From assembly GCA_031216445.1 (NCBI GenBank), contig CM062218.1:433501-497500 (forward strand): a stretch of 64,000 nt of DNA. Reading direction: 5' to 3'. Position numbers and translations under genes: made by a program. Each line of letters starts with the position of its first letter. Within the stretch, counting starts at the first letter, position 1. This document shows positions 13,047 to 23,282 of the stretch, piece after piece. Under the pieces are notes generated by a model. The model was not told where the DNA came from. It saw nothing but the letters and a program-made list of their open reading frames with translations, and ran no database searches. This DNA is from Lateolabrax maculatus. Lineage: Eukaryota > Chordata > Actinopteri > Acropomatiformes > Lateolabracidae.

Positions 13047-13214
13047 GTGAACAGGAAGTTAAACAGCTGCAACACACACACACTGATCACATGAACAAGA
13101 TGTCAAACACACACACAAAGACACACACAGACAGTGTGAGGACTCACCAGCAGTCAGCAGGAGGATCAGTGAGGCTCCGCTCAGACAAACAGACAGAAAA
13201 CTGAGACTGCACAT
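6032..13214 (-). CDS. C1orf54-like small secreted/membrane-anchored protein
   Basis: Four coding exons on the minus strand: 13148-13214 (ATG at 13212-13214), 8451-8534, 8126-8283, 6032-6106 (stop TGA at 6032-6034). All junctions are GT-AG and phases agree, giving 127 residues. Residues 1-22 form a signal peptide (hydrophobic LILLLTA end). Residues 26-50 are Tyr/Asp-rich (YYEYTPAPDYDSDYN) with N-glycosylation sequons at N42 and N52. A Glu-rich and Thr/Ser-rich stalk follows, and the last exon encodes a hydrophobic tail (VWILMILISL, about residues 109-118). Human C1orf54 is about 131 residues with the same order: signal peptide, Tyr-rich YYY/PSYDD-type segment, acidic Leu-Asp segment and hydrophobic C terminus. 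Function is unknown. A splice acceptor just 5' of the ATG (edge 13221) implies an upstream non-coding exon. A consensus donor at 6012 implies a 3'UTR intron. Confidence 0.72.
6157..6952. repeat. 12-bp minisatellite inside the C1orf54-like gene's last intron
   Basis: About 66 uninterrupted tandem units of GAGGTCTGGTTG, with the recurring variants GAGGTTTGGTTG, GATGTCTGGTTG and GAAGTCTGGTTG. Because 12 is a multiple of three and no variant creates a stop on the minus strand, two long open frames arise (Pro-Gln-Pro-Asp-Leu-Asn-Gln-Thr-Ser-Thr-Arg polymers). The tract lies between the exon edges 6106 and 8126 and is intronic. Confidence 0.95.
8576..8632 (+). repeat. short dispersed repeat (GCTAAGCTAAGCTAA type)
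   Basis: Contains AGTTTCCCCCTGCTTCCAGT followed closely by GCTAAGCTAAGCTAA. The same string order recurs at 12520-12600 and in reverse complement at 17100-17152, so it is a dispersed family. It sits in the first intron of the C1orf54-like gene. Confidence 0.65.
8879..9422. repeat. (CA)n/(GACACACA)n compound microsatellite
   Basis: About 540 bases of CACACA with regularly spaced AGAG interruptions, forming higher-order units such as ACACACAGAGAC. It lies inside the first intron of the C1orf54-like gene. The 190-220-residue Cys-Val open frames on the minus strand are repeat artefacts. Confidence 0.95.
9423..9690 (+). repeat. dispersed GTGAGGACAT-type element, second copy
   Basis: Begins at CTTGTGAGGACATTCATTG and continues through CCCTAACCTTAACC-type sequence to TGTCCTCACTCCCATGG. 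It is the reverse-oriented relative of 1030-1375 without the 19-bp expansion. CA microsatellites flank both copies on their outer sides, which suggests the microsatellite is part of or seeded by the element. Confidence 0.72.
9693..9871. repeat. (CA)n microsatellite with GA interruptions
   Basis: CACACA tract with GAGACACA and GATACACA interruptions, directly following the dispersed element at 9423-9690. Confidence 0.93.
10320..10626. repeat. 37-bp tandem repeat, about 8 copies
   Basis: Unit reads CAGTAAAGTACTRATACACA followed by CTGTAAATACTGTGTYA. Copies differ at one or two sites (G/A in ACTGATA or ACTAATA; an extra A in the last two). It directly abuts the left arm of the 170-bp inverted repeat starting at 10633, and the unit ends resemble that arm's start (CAGTAAAAGT). 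Confidence 0.92.
10633..10802 (+). repeat. left arm of a 170-bp inverted repeat
   Basis: Starts AAAGTCCTGCAGTGAAACTG and ends GATTTTACTGTTG. Its reverse complement occurs at 12728-12897 with only a few differences (for example CAGTAACATG against CAGTTGCATG). Similarity stops abruptly at both ends. Confidence 0.88.
10803..11330. repeat. decayed dispersed repeats (two families)
   Basis: Bases about 10840-11080 carry GATTATTTTCTCCATTGATC, then GAAATGGCGTCACGATGAGC, then CAAAGCTCAACATT, the order of a repeat common in percomorph introns. Bases 11225-11330 carry, in reverse orientation, AATCTGTAAAGGAACTAAAG and CTGTCAGAAACT, matching 2215-2350 and 48235-48760. No gene is seen. Confidence 0.5.
11505..12020. 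repeat. cluster of three (CA)n microsatellites
   Basis: Pure CA tracts at about 11506-11551, 11768-11826 and 11957-12019, separated by unique-looking sequence. All lie in the first intron of the C1orf54-like gene. The bases between 12065 and 12240 are purine-rich (AAGGAAAGGAAGGAGG type). Confidence 0.93.
12520..12600 (+). repeat. short dispersed repeat (GCTAAGCTAAGCTAA type)
   Basis: GCTGTTTCCCCCTGTTTCCA followed by ATGCTAAGCTAAGCTAACC and GGCTGTGGCTTCATATTTAT. Same family as 8576-8632 and 17100-17152. Confidence 0.65.
12728..12897 (-). repeat. right arm of a 170-bp inverted repeat
   Basis: Reverse complement of 10633-10802, close to identical over its whole length. Outside the arm the sequences differ (AACAAATATATAAAAACG-type sequence on one side, a (CA)n tract from 12901 on the other). 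The loop between arms is about 1.9 kb and lies wholly in an intron. Confidence 0.88.
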
Positions 13215-13226
13215 GACTCAACTGTG

Positions 13227-13227
<1 letters not shown>

Positions 13228-13275
<48 letters not shown>
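13228..13275. repeat. (GA)n microsatellite beside an exon
   Basis: Pure GAGAGA tract. On the minus strand it reads (CT)n and lies directly upstream of the acceptor at 13221/13222, so it forms the pyrimidine tract for the first coding exon of the C1orf54-like gene. A run of 23 G follows at about 13499-13521. Confidence 0.88.
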
Positions 13276-13277
<2 letters not shown>

Positions 13278-13784
13278 GAGGACAGAGGGAGAGACACAAA
13301 GACACAAAGACTGCAGAGAGAGGGAACAGAGAGGTGTGATGGTCCTGATCGACTGAGCTGTGAATGAACATGAACAGACAGAGAGAGAGAAAAGGGGAGG
13401 AGAGAGGGAGAGAGGAGGAGGAGAGGAGGAGGGGGGGTTCTGGTTTTCCTGCCAAGTTTGTTCCCTGGTTGCCAAACATGAGCAGAGGCAGAAACAAAGG
13501 GGGGGGGGGGGGGGGGGGGGGAGGAGGAGAGACATATACGTTTACGTACATTATCGGAATAAAAGAACTCAAACTAAGAGTTCCTGCAGGATTTGAAGCA
13601 GGTATTATTGGTTCTTGTGATGGGTGACAACCAGTGAGGCGCCTGCAGGAGGGTGAGGTCATCAGTTAGGGTGGAACCAATTCTTAAAACTACCCCCCCC
13701 ACCCCCCACCACCACCCCTACATGTCGGCTCATGTCAAGCTCTGTGTTGTATTTTAACAAACACATCTGTGAATACAGAGTGTC

Positions 13785-14190
13785 TGGGGAGGTCTGGAGT
13801 TCTGCAGGGGGTCTAGAGTTCTGCAGGAGGTCTGGAGTTCTGCAGGAGGTCTAGAGTTCTGTAGAAGTTCTGCAGGAGGTCTGGAGTTCTGCAGGAGGTC
13901 TGGAGGAGGTCTGGAGTTCTGCAGGTCGTCTGGAGTTCTGCAGGAGGTCTAGAGTTCTGCAGGAGGTCTGGAGGAGGTCTGGAGTTCTGCAGGAGGTCTA
14001 CAGTTCTGCAGGAGGTCTGGAGTTCTGCAGGAGGTCTGGAGTTCTGCAGGAGGTCTAGAGTTCTGCAGGAGGTCTGGAGGAGGTCTGGAGTTCTGCAGGA
14101 GGTCTAGAGTTCTGTAGAAGTTCTGCAGGAGGTCTGGAGTTCTGCAGGAGGTCTGGAGTTCTGTAGAAGTTCTGCAGGAGGTCTGACGAG
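13785..14190. repeat. 19-bp minisatellite
   Basis: About 20 units of GGTCTGGAGTTCTGCAGGA, with variants CTAGAG, CTACAG and a longer form with TGTAGAAGTTCTGCAGGA. Several PstI-like CTGCAG strings give it splice-acceptor-like noise on both strands. Confidence 0.92.
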
Positions 14191-14999
14191 GTCAACACTG
14201 TCTTCGAACCTGTCTGCCTGACCTTCATTGGTTCTGGTTCAGCTTCGAGGTTCTTGTACTTCACTGGAGTATTTCCACTGTTTCTCCTCTTCGATACCTC
14301 AGACAAAAATACTGAAGTCTTTACTTCATTACATTTATTTAATCATTGCCGTTGATATTCAGAATATGAAAAATATGATTAGCAAATAAACAATGATGTT
14401 TTATTAAGATAAAACTTTATTGATCCGTTGGGAAATTCACAAACTGCCAGCAGTGCACACAGTGATTAAAATACACATTCAAGATCAATAATATCAGATA
14501 TATTAATCTGCAGAATGAGTACTTTTACTTTGGGTACTTTTCCTCAGTAACATTTTGAATGAACTTTGTTTCTATCCTGTGGTATTAGTACTTTACTTCT
14601 GTCTCTGAATTAAAGGTCATATTGAAGTTTCTGGCTTCTGATCATTTGTATTGAACAGATCATCAGAGCTGGGTCTTTTGTTTTGATATTTCCTGTGTGT
14701 TTCCTGTGACACAGCTGGATGTAAAACAATAGACTTCATGAGTCTGGTCTCTATTTTCAGTCTCACACCTCACAGTGACATCATCCGTGATGTCAGCGAC
14801 CACCAAATATGGACGTTTCAGTGATCAATCTGTGGGAAACAAGATGAGAGAGCCAACACCAGCACTGGCTGTTGTGACAGAGGGGCTGCTGGGAGTTGTG
14901 GGAGCAATGGGAACTAAAGAAATCAGAGTCAAACTATTTGATTTCATCTTCCTCAGGCTCATCCTCAGAGGAGGAAACAGTTCATCATTGATCTGTTTC

Positions 15000-15014
15000 T
15001 ATATATATATATAT

Positions 15015-15045
<31 letters not shown>

Positions 15046-15062
15046 TATACATATACATACAT

Positions 15063-15095
<33 letters not shown>

Positions 15096-15200
15096 TTTAT
15101 AGAAACAGATATATGGAGCAACGAGATGCCGTCCCATCACTACAGTGAATACGTCTTTCTCATCAACATAAAGCTTAAGTGCAGCTGTTTGTTCTTTTAG
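15000..15200. repeat. (TA)/(CA) microsatellite plus fragment of a dispersed element
   Basis: Alternating ATAT, ACAC and ATAC tracts at 15000-15092. From about 15113 the sequence (GAGCAACGAGATGCCGTCC, then TCATCAACATAAAGCTTAAG, then GCAGCTGTTTGTTCTTTTAG) is a 5' fragment of the element found complete at 15960-16300 and 50868-51185. Confidence 0.75.
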
Positions 15201-15959
15201 AGAACATTTTTAAATCACCTCCTGTCAACAGATCTGTGAAGTTTCTAAGAAGAGTCTTTTATTGTTGTAAAAGTTGACTTCCTGCAGCCTGCACTTCCTC
15301 ACAGCTGGACCACATCAGGCATTAGCATCTATTAGCATCCATCTGACTAGTATTAGCATTGTGAATGGTGTCCCAGCATGCAGTCTGCTGCGAGGGTGTG
15401 AACAGAAGACAGCAGGACGACATCCAAGTTAAAGGAAGGAAGTCAATCGTCCTGCAGGAGAAGATACTTCTGGTTTCAAAGGAGACGGAGCTCCAGATGT
15501 GATGTTTCATTCTCAGACTTTCACATTTCAGCAGCTTCCTGCTGCACGAACTAAACCTTTAATCTGAAAATCACTGCTGACTCAGACAGATAAAACCTCC
15601 AAATCTGTGATAATTACAGTCCCGGGTCAGTCCAACCCTGCTGATCTGAAGCCAAAACACCCACACGGGCTCCTCCGGGTCTGATCTGGGATCTGATCAG
15701 AAGCATCAGGAAAACATCCCGTCACAAAACACACAAAGTGGCTGCTGGTTTGGTTGTAATCTGGTTTAATCCAGATCTGACATCAGGTTACAGCCTGAGG
15801 ACTGAATCTGTGTCCTCACGGGAGTTCAGACAGATCAAATGAACTCTATCGATCCCACGTGGGTCAGACAACACAGCAGCAGAACAGGTGCAGACCTGAC
15901 AACAGTCCAGTCAGAGTCCAGCGGTGGTTTTAGTGGTTAATTGTAACCTGGCATCGCCA

Positions 15960-16300
15960 GACTAATTCACAGATGCGTATCAGTCTGGAACCTCTCAGTT
16001 CATTTTTGATGATTTCCAAGGGGCGAGCAACGAAACGCCGTCCTGTCGGACAGTACATCCTGTCAGAAGTTCGGCAAACACATACTTCTCATCAACATAA
16101 AGTTTAAGTGCAGTTGTTTGTTCTTCTTCTAGAGAAAATGTGTCCAGTCCGTTTAATACTGCCACTGTAGCCGGCCTGGGAACATGGCAGCCATCTTGGA
16201 TATTTACCAAGATACCTGAACGGCGCTCGTCTCTGTCAGTCATCGTATTAAACCCGCCTCATAGATAAACGCTTCTGATTGGTTCGCCCGATAAAACAGC
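15960..16300 (+). repeat. non-autonomous dispersed element (MITE-like), copy 1
   Basis: Shares ordered blocks with 50868-51185: ACGCCGTCCTGTC, CTCATCAACATAAAGTTTAAG, GCAGTTGTTTGTTCTTCTTC, GTTTAATACTG, GGCAGCCATCTTGG, CTCTGTCAGTCATCGTATTA, AGATAAACG and TGATTGG. It has no coding capacity. The ends contain ATTGG/CCAAT-type inverted sequence, in keeping with a small DNA transposon derivative. The superfamily is not determined. Confidence 0.75.
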
Positions 16301-17099
16301 AGAGAAATCAGTGTGAATGGGAGAGAAATGAAACACGAGCTGCAGATTCGTCTGGTTCCAGAAGAGTTTCATTGAGCTTTCCTACTGCAGATCAAAAGTG
16401 CTTCATTTATCTCATTAGACTATTTATCAGAGACATCACACAGTGGAAAAGTCTCAATAATACTTAACATTTTATAAAGTTACAACATAATAACAGCAGA
16501 CTTCTAAAGGTCCCACCATGCATCTGGTGACACGCTGAAATGCATCGTGTTCAAGACAAAAGAGAAAAACAGAATTTCATCTGATAAATGAAAGAAGACA
16601 GACGATCATCAGACTAATCCTTCAGGTTCAGACATGAAGACACACACACACACACACAAACCACAGGGATCAACCACAGGAGTGTGTGTGTGTGTGAACG
16701 TCCTGTAAAAACCAGAAACCATCTGGAGACTAACGGAGCGTTTCCTCTCGACACCACAGAGGAAGAGAGAGACGAAGAGACAAGGAGCTACAACAGACAG
16801 CCACCATCAGCTTCACCTCAGATACGATTCATTATTATCATTATTACGTCCTGATGGATTTCTATCAGCTTCTCTTGGAATAAATCTTCGCGACCAAACT
16901 TCAGTTAAACTTTTAAATCCACCTTCAGTGTGTTTAACTGAGTCGTCGGAGCTCAGGAACTTTACAGAAATAACATTACAGCACATTTACTAAACAACAG
17001 CGTCACGTTTCAACATTACGCTTGTTGTCTGTCCCTTTAAATCTGGAGAGTCGAGAAGATTCAGAAAGCTGGCAGGTAAATCCAGCAGGGCTCGGAAGC

Positions 17100-17152
17100 A
17101 GTTAGCCTAGCTTAGCACAAAGACCTGAAGCGGGGGGAAACTGTTAGCGTAC
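17100..17152 (-). repeat. short dispersed repeat (GCTAAGCTAAGCTAA type), reverse copy
   Basis: GTTAGCCTAGCTTAGCACAAAG and GGGGGGAAACTGTTAGC are the reverse complement of the strings at 8576-8632, including the CTTTGTGCTAAGC junction. Confidence 0.6.
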
Positions 17153-17631
17153 CATTAAATCCCATGCTAACGAACAGTGCAGCAAACACAGAGACGTTCA
17201 GCATCAGATTGTGACTGTTGACTTCACGTCATCAGTTTTCTGCAGGAAACGGATGATTTACTGTCGTCGTGCTGAGACCTGTCAGCAGTGAAGACGACTT
17301 CCTCCGGGTTAAAGTAACAGTTAGTGGCTGGTCGTCGGTACAGAAACATTGAACGGAGACGTCGCAGCCATCTGCTTCTTTCTCAGGTTTGATCTTCGTC
17401 CTAAATCTGCGGCTAAATTTAAACAGGACAGCGGAGGTCAAACTGTCCTGAAATCCTTCCCATCATGCATCTCCCAGCTGATCAGGGCCGTCCTCGGGGG
17501 GTCGCTGCCTTGCTCCAGGGCATGCTGGGAAAGTCGGGGTGTTCTCATGGTTTCTATATATAACAGTGACAGTTTAATGTTCCTGAACGCAGCTGAACGC
17601 AGCTCAGGCCGGCGTGAGAGCCTGCTGAGGT

Positions 17632-17662
<31 letters not shown>

Positions 17663-18922
17663 GAGACTGAACGGTTCCTGCTGAAGTCTCATCAGAGGAG
17701 CAGCTGGGAAACACTTTGATATCAGGAGCCTTTAACTCTGGACCAAGTCCTGAGAATCAGGCACGGACTCTGTCCAGAGTTTCCCTTTACACACAGCAGG
17801 AGACGGTCCCAGTTACGTGTTCCCACCCTCTGAAATACTCAACGTTTGGTTTAGGCGCAGGACGCAGGACACGACGCGGAAAGTCGCTGCTGCCGCGTTG
17901 TAATTTGGTCATAACTGAGTTACTTAAATTCAGCCATTACCGACAGGAGCTCCCAAATGTCGTCGTGTCTCCAGTCAGCAGTTCGCTCACGGTGACGATG
18001 ACCTGCTCTGTTCATGCAGGGCTGAATCAGACATTACACGGACTCTGGCAGGGCGAAGTCCGTTTAATGTCTGGTCCAACTGATTTGGACATTTGCAATC
18101 TCACATGCAGTCAGACAGCAGGTGTTGATCAGGTGAACCAGCGGCCTCTCTCAGTCAGTGCTGCTGTAGACTGTCCAATCAGCTGAGTTTAATCAAGTGT
18201 CATCAGGCGTCTACATGTGCAAAACATAAGCAGTAGTGGCAGGGTCTGTGGAGGGAGAGAGAACATGTCTAATGAATCAAAAAAATTCAATGCGTTGTTC
18301 ACCTCTTCACTACAACAGTACTCTGAGCACGAAAACAAGTTCCAACTTGTCCCTCAGTCAGACAAACTAATCAGACAAGAGAAAGACTCACTAACTGGTG
18401 AAGAGGCCGACAGGTGGCCTGCGGGCTGCAGGTGAGGAACCTGCCGGAGGTGACGTCCTTCTGATTTATTTACTGGCTGTTAAAGTGCAGCGGCAGATCA
18501 AAGAGGAGGATCAGTTCAAATAACCGAAGCTCTGGCTGAACCTGCAGGTTCTGGTTTCTGGGACCCTGCAGGACTGAACTGATGAAGAAAAACAGGAAAT
18601 TTAATATAACTTTTCTCAGAGTCTCGTTTGTTTTATGTCGACCATCAGAGAGGAGAGTTCACTGAAGTGTAACAGGAAACAGAGAGATCATTAAATTAAA
18701 TCCCTCTTCCCTCTCTCGTGTATAAAGGATCATACTTTATTTAGGACGTCATGATTCAACATTCTGCTCAAGATTGTAAAGTTTCTCTGATTTCCTGCAG
18801 AGCAACTCCTCTCCTGATGATCAATAAATCAAATCAAATCAAATCAAACGTCCCAGTTTAGACCTGACCCTGCACCAGTCGGTGTTGTTCAGTAATAAAG
18901 ATGAATTTTAGGTTTTAAACTC

Positions 18923-18928
18923 TTTATT
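18923..18928 (-). terminator. pogz: probable pogz polyadenylation signal
   Basis: TTTATT on the plus strand is AATAAA on the minus strand, 283 bases beyond the pogz stop codon at 19211-19213. It is the first such signal downstream in an AT-rich stretch, giving a short 3'UTR of about 300 bases. Confidence 0.6.
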
Positions 18929-19210
18929 TTCGTATAAAATATTTTAATAATTCATGTTGTACAAAAGTACAAAAACAGATGTAATTACGAACAGTAGGAA
19001 GTGTTCTGACTGTATTGATTAATAATCAATATAAAGATTATTATAAACCCTCATTCATTCATATTTCACAGAATGTGAAGTCGTGTTCCAGTCGCCACAC
19101 AGAGAGAAGGGTCTTCATCGTGGACTCTGCAGGTCTTCATCAGAGCACAGACTGAGCTCTGAACTGGCCTCTGGTGAAACCTTCATGTTTCAGCGTCAGA
19201 TGAATCTGGA

Positions 19211-19761
19211 TCAGTCGTCCTGGAAGCCGTGAAACGAGTCCTGATCGCTGTCACCATCAAACATCAGACACAGAGCTGATGGGCTTTTTAACAACAACTC
19301 CTGCTCCTCCTTCCTCTCCTCCTCCTCCTCCTCCTCCTGCTGCTGCTGCTGCTCCATCACCAGCAGCAGCTCCAGCTCTGGTTCTGGATCAGGTGGTTCT
19401 GGGCCCTCCAGAGGCAGGACCAGAGTCTTGGTCAGAGCCTGGATCATCCTTGCCACCTCACCCCGATCCTCCAGCTGCTGCAGGTTACACACCGAGGCAA
19501 ACGACCTGAGGAGTTACCACGGCAACAAAGACAGCTGTTAATACCGAACCAGAGAAGAAGAAAACAGTGTTTAAGTCAGACTTCACTTCCTGTAAACTGC
19601 TCACTGTGTTGCTGCGCTGCCCCCTGCAGGCTGACAGCAGCTACAGCAGGCCTTCAGAATAAAAGACTTCATCAGAGAACAGGAAGTGACCAACAGGAAG
19701 TGACCAACAGGAAGTGACCAACTGGAAGTGACCAACTGGAAGTGACCAACTGGAAGTGACC

Positions 19762-19796
<35 letters not shown>

Positions 19797-22472
19797 CAGA
19801 CCTGGCGAGGACGTGCATCTCGGAGTTCAGGGTGGAGGAAACTTCACTGAGCCAACAGGCCACAGTCAGAGCCAGCTGATCCAGACCCAGACCATCCAGA
19901 CCCCCCTGAGACACCAGCTGAGTCCACCGGGCCTGGAGGAGGAGCATCATCATCATCATCATCATCAATACATTTCTGTTTCATCAGCTGTGGCTGAAAG
20001 CTCTGGGAAAAAAGCCAGTTAGTGGGCCTTAAGATAAGATCTGTCTAAAATATAGACTAAAATATGAGACAGGTGAGACAGAACAAGACAGGTGAGACAG
20101 GTGAGACTGATGTACCTGCAGGAAGTCTCGGAGCACCGGCGTCACGCAGACATCCAGCGGCTGCAGACGACAGCTGCATCCTGACGGGATGAAGATGACA
20201 TCTGTGGACTCGGAGGTCAAACTGCCCCTGAACTCGTCTGTCAGGTGACCCCGATGGATGTCCACCATCAACACAGACTTACTGTCACTCTGAGAGGCCA
20301 CATGGGGGCGCCACACCTGCACAACACAGTTAAACATGATGTCACAGGACTTCACTGTCAGATGAACTGATGAGCTATAAAAACAGGATTCTGAAGCTCC
20401 AAGTTAAACCTTGTCCACGATTCTCACACAGACCTTGTTGATCCAGGTGCGGAGGCGTTCCTGGTCCGTGAATCCTTCCTGTCGAGCCTCCAGCAGAACG
20501 TTGTCTGGGAACCCTTCAGGAACGTGCGACGGGGTTCCTCTGAAGAACAGCAGGGGGGGCAGGAACGTCCCGTCGGATAGAGCAGAGAGGACGACGTCGA
20601 ACACGGGTTTGTCTTCAGGCGAGCCGAACAGCTGGAGGGCTGAAGGGTCCTGGTCCGAGAACCGGTCCAGGTCCATGAAGATGGAGAACTCGTCCATGGA
20701 GCCCACACGGTGAGGAAGAACATGTTTACTGCGGATCTGAAAAACACAATCAGGCTGATCGATCAGCTGACCTCTCGATCTATAGTTGTGTAGGTTTACC
20801 TTTATTATAATATAATCTGTTTCAAATGTTGTCAGGGGCCCGTAAACCGTTACTGTATCGAGTTAAAGCAGCTGAAAACAACAACAAGTGTTTGAAACAT
20901 CCAAATTTGCAGTTTTGTTAATGAGATTTTGAATGAAGCTGTTCCAATCTCTTTTTTTAATCTTGTTAAGCTTATTTTTACCATTAGCTGACAAAAAGGT
21001 GTTTGTTATTTAGCCTCCCCTCGTCGGTATGAACGGGGAGGACAAAATAACAGAAACACCTCTCTGTATAATACAGTTCAACTCAAACTACATCCTCCAA
21101 ACTCAGTGTTCCTAATAAAGTAGATGAAATCTTATAGTCCAGAGTCTTAATATTAAAACTGCTGATTAATGTTTAGTTGATCACTTGTGGACTCAATGTT
21201 GTGATGACGATCATGAAGGTAAGTAAGTACATTTACTGAAGCGCTGTACTTTGACCTCTGACCTGTGCAGACAGCGAATGTATGAAGGAGCGGCTGTTCT
21301 CTCTGATGGTCCTCGGCAGTCTTCCTCTGTGGTGCTGGTGGTCGTCAGTGTTCGTGGGCTGCAGACTGAGCTCGTGTCTCAGCATGAAGTCCACCGTCCA
21401 GTTGTAGCGGTCCATCGGTTGAGCGTCCTCTCCTAGAGCTCTCCTTGCCGTCTGCAGCAGGTCGTCTTCCCTCACACTCAGCTGCTGCTCTCTCTGACTC
21501 AACACCCACTGCGCCACCTTCGCTGTCTTCCAGTGCCACTTCTTGTCAGACAGCAGACGCTCCTGATGCCGAATCCACGACTGGATGGTCAGCGGCGACG
21601 TGTGGTAACGGCGGGAGGCCAGAGGGAGGCCGTGACACAGAGCGAAGAGGGCAGTCGAGAGCTGGGAGGCCGACAGAGGACGGACGGGACACTGAGGAGG
21701 AGAAGGACGTATCATCATCATGTGACACCTTACTGACTGTATATTGATTATCTTTTTCTTATTGTAGAACAGTTTGATTAGTTTCCATTAATTTATCAAT
21801 ATGAGAGAAATGTTTGAACCATATCAGCTGACATCTGATCACCATCATCATCATCTCTCAGCGCCACTGACTGTGTTCCATACGAAACACAACAATGTAA
21901 ACAGGAAGTCAGCTGATCACCTGGTCAGGTTGTGGGCGGGGCCCCAGGAACTTGATGGTCATGGCGGGCGGAGAGGAGAGGGGGGAGGGGGAGGTGAGGG
22001 GTTTGACTGACAGCTGGGTGGAGGTCTGACCGGAGGGGATGAGGTGGATGGGGATGAAGGCTCCGCCCACCCGACCAACGACTGATGTAGCACTGTGGGG
22101 GGGGGGGGGGGGGGGTGTAACTTTATTATCACATTAATATGTAACTTTATTACAGTGAAATTATTTCTCCGCATTTAATCGATCCAGTGGCTCCTGTACG
22201 AACACACACATGCACAGGGTCACACAGAGAGACAGGTGCCATATTCACACTGGAGCGGTGGGCAGCAGTTCACAGCGCCCGGGGAGCAATTGGGGGTGCG
22301 GTGCCTTGCTCAAGGGCACCTCGGCCGTGGCAAGTAGGTGGATTGGACGACCCCGCTCTACCACTGAGCCACGGCCACCCCCGATATATATATATACATA
22401 TACATATACATACACACACACACACACACACATACATATACATACACACACACACACATATACATACACACA

Positions 22473-22520
<48 letters not shown>

Positions 22521-23246
22521 TATATACACATATACACATATATACACATATACACATATATATACACACATATATACATATACACATATATACACATATA
22601 CACATATATATACACACATATATACATACATATACATACACATATATACACATATACACATATACATACACACATATATACATACATATACATACACATA
22701 TATACACATATACACACATATATATACACACATATATACACACACACATATATATATATATATAATATATAATATATATAATATATAACCACAGCTTCAC
22801 ATTAAAAGCCCTCAGATTCTGCTTCTTTCCCACATATGTTGAGATCTGAGAGGCTTTTACTGTGAAGGAGTGATCGATCCGTGTGGTTGTTGTGTTTTTA
22901 CCTGGAAGAGTTCTGAGTTGGGTTTGCGTTCTGTGTTTCAACAGCGTTCACAGTCGGCTCTGAAACAACAGACACAGTTTGGTTTTTATGAAGAAAAGAA
23001 GAAGAAATCAGATCCGACACGTAAAGGAACATTTCACCCTTCAGTTCAACATCAACACACGTGGAGATACGAGGTTTTCACTGGACAATAATATAAAAGT
23101 GTGTGTGCGTGTGTGTGCGTGTGTTACCATTGGGTGTTAACAGGATGCAGTGATGTTCTGGTCTCTCTGTCAGGTGATTGGCCATCAAATCTCCCCTGCA
23201 GGTTGAAAATGTACACGAGACACACCTCAACTCCTGTGTCAACCTG

Positions 23247-23282
<36 letters not shown>

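Larger units (their letters stand above)
13222..18904. other. intergenic interval between the C1orf54-like gene and pogz
   Basis: No exon with family resemblance on either strand. It holds purine-rich sequence, a G homopolymer, a 19-bp minisatellite, an L2/CR1-like tail near 14405-14470 (AAACTTTATTGATCCGTTGG), microsatellites and copies of a short dispersed element. The upstream non-coding exon and promoter of the C1orf54-like gene should lie here but cannot be placed. The 156-residue open frame at 17716-18186 starts with a non-ATG codon context and resembles nothing known. Confidence 0.5.

Noticed and set aside
14775..15200. 141-codon plus-strand open frame
   Set aside because: Half of it is TA/CA microsatellite and the end is the MITE-like fragment at 15113-15200.
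17716..18186. 156-codon plus-strand open frame
   Set aside because: No resemblance to any family, no ATG at its listed start, no splice partners and no polyadenylation context; treated as chance.
20411..20747. Plus-strand and alternate minus-strand frames over the pogz DDE exon
   Set aside because: The frame giving MDEFSIFMDLDRF matches the POGZ DDE domain and links 21263-21691 to 20116-20316; the other frames have no family match.
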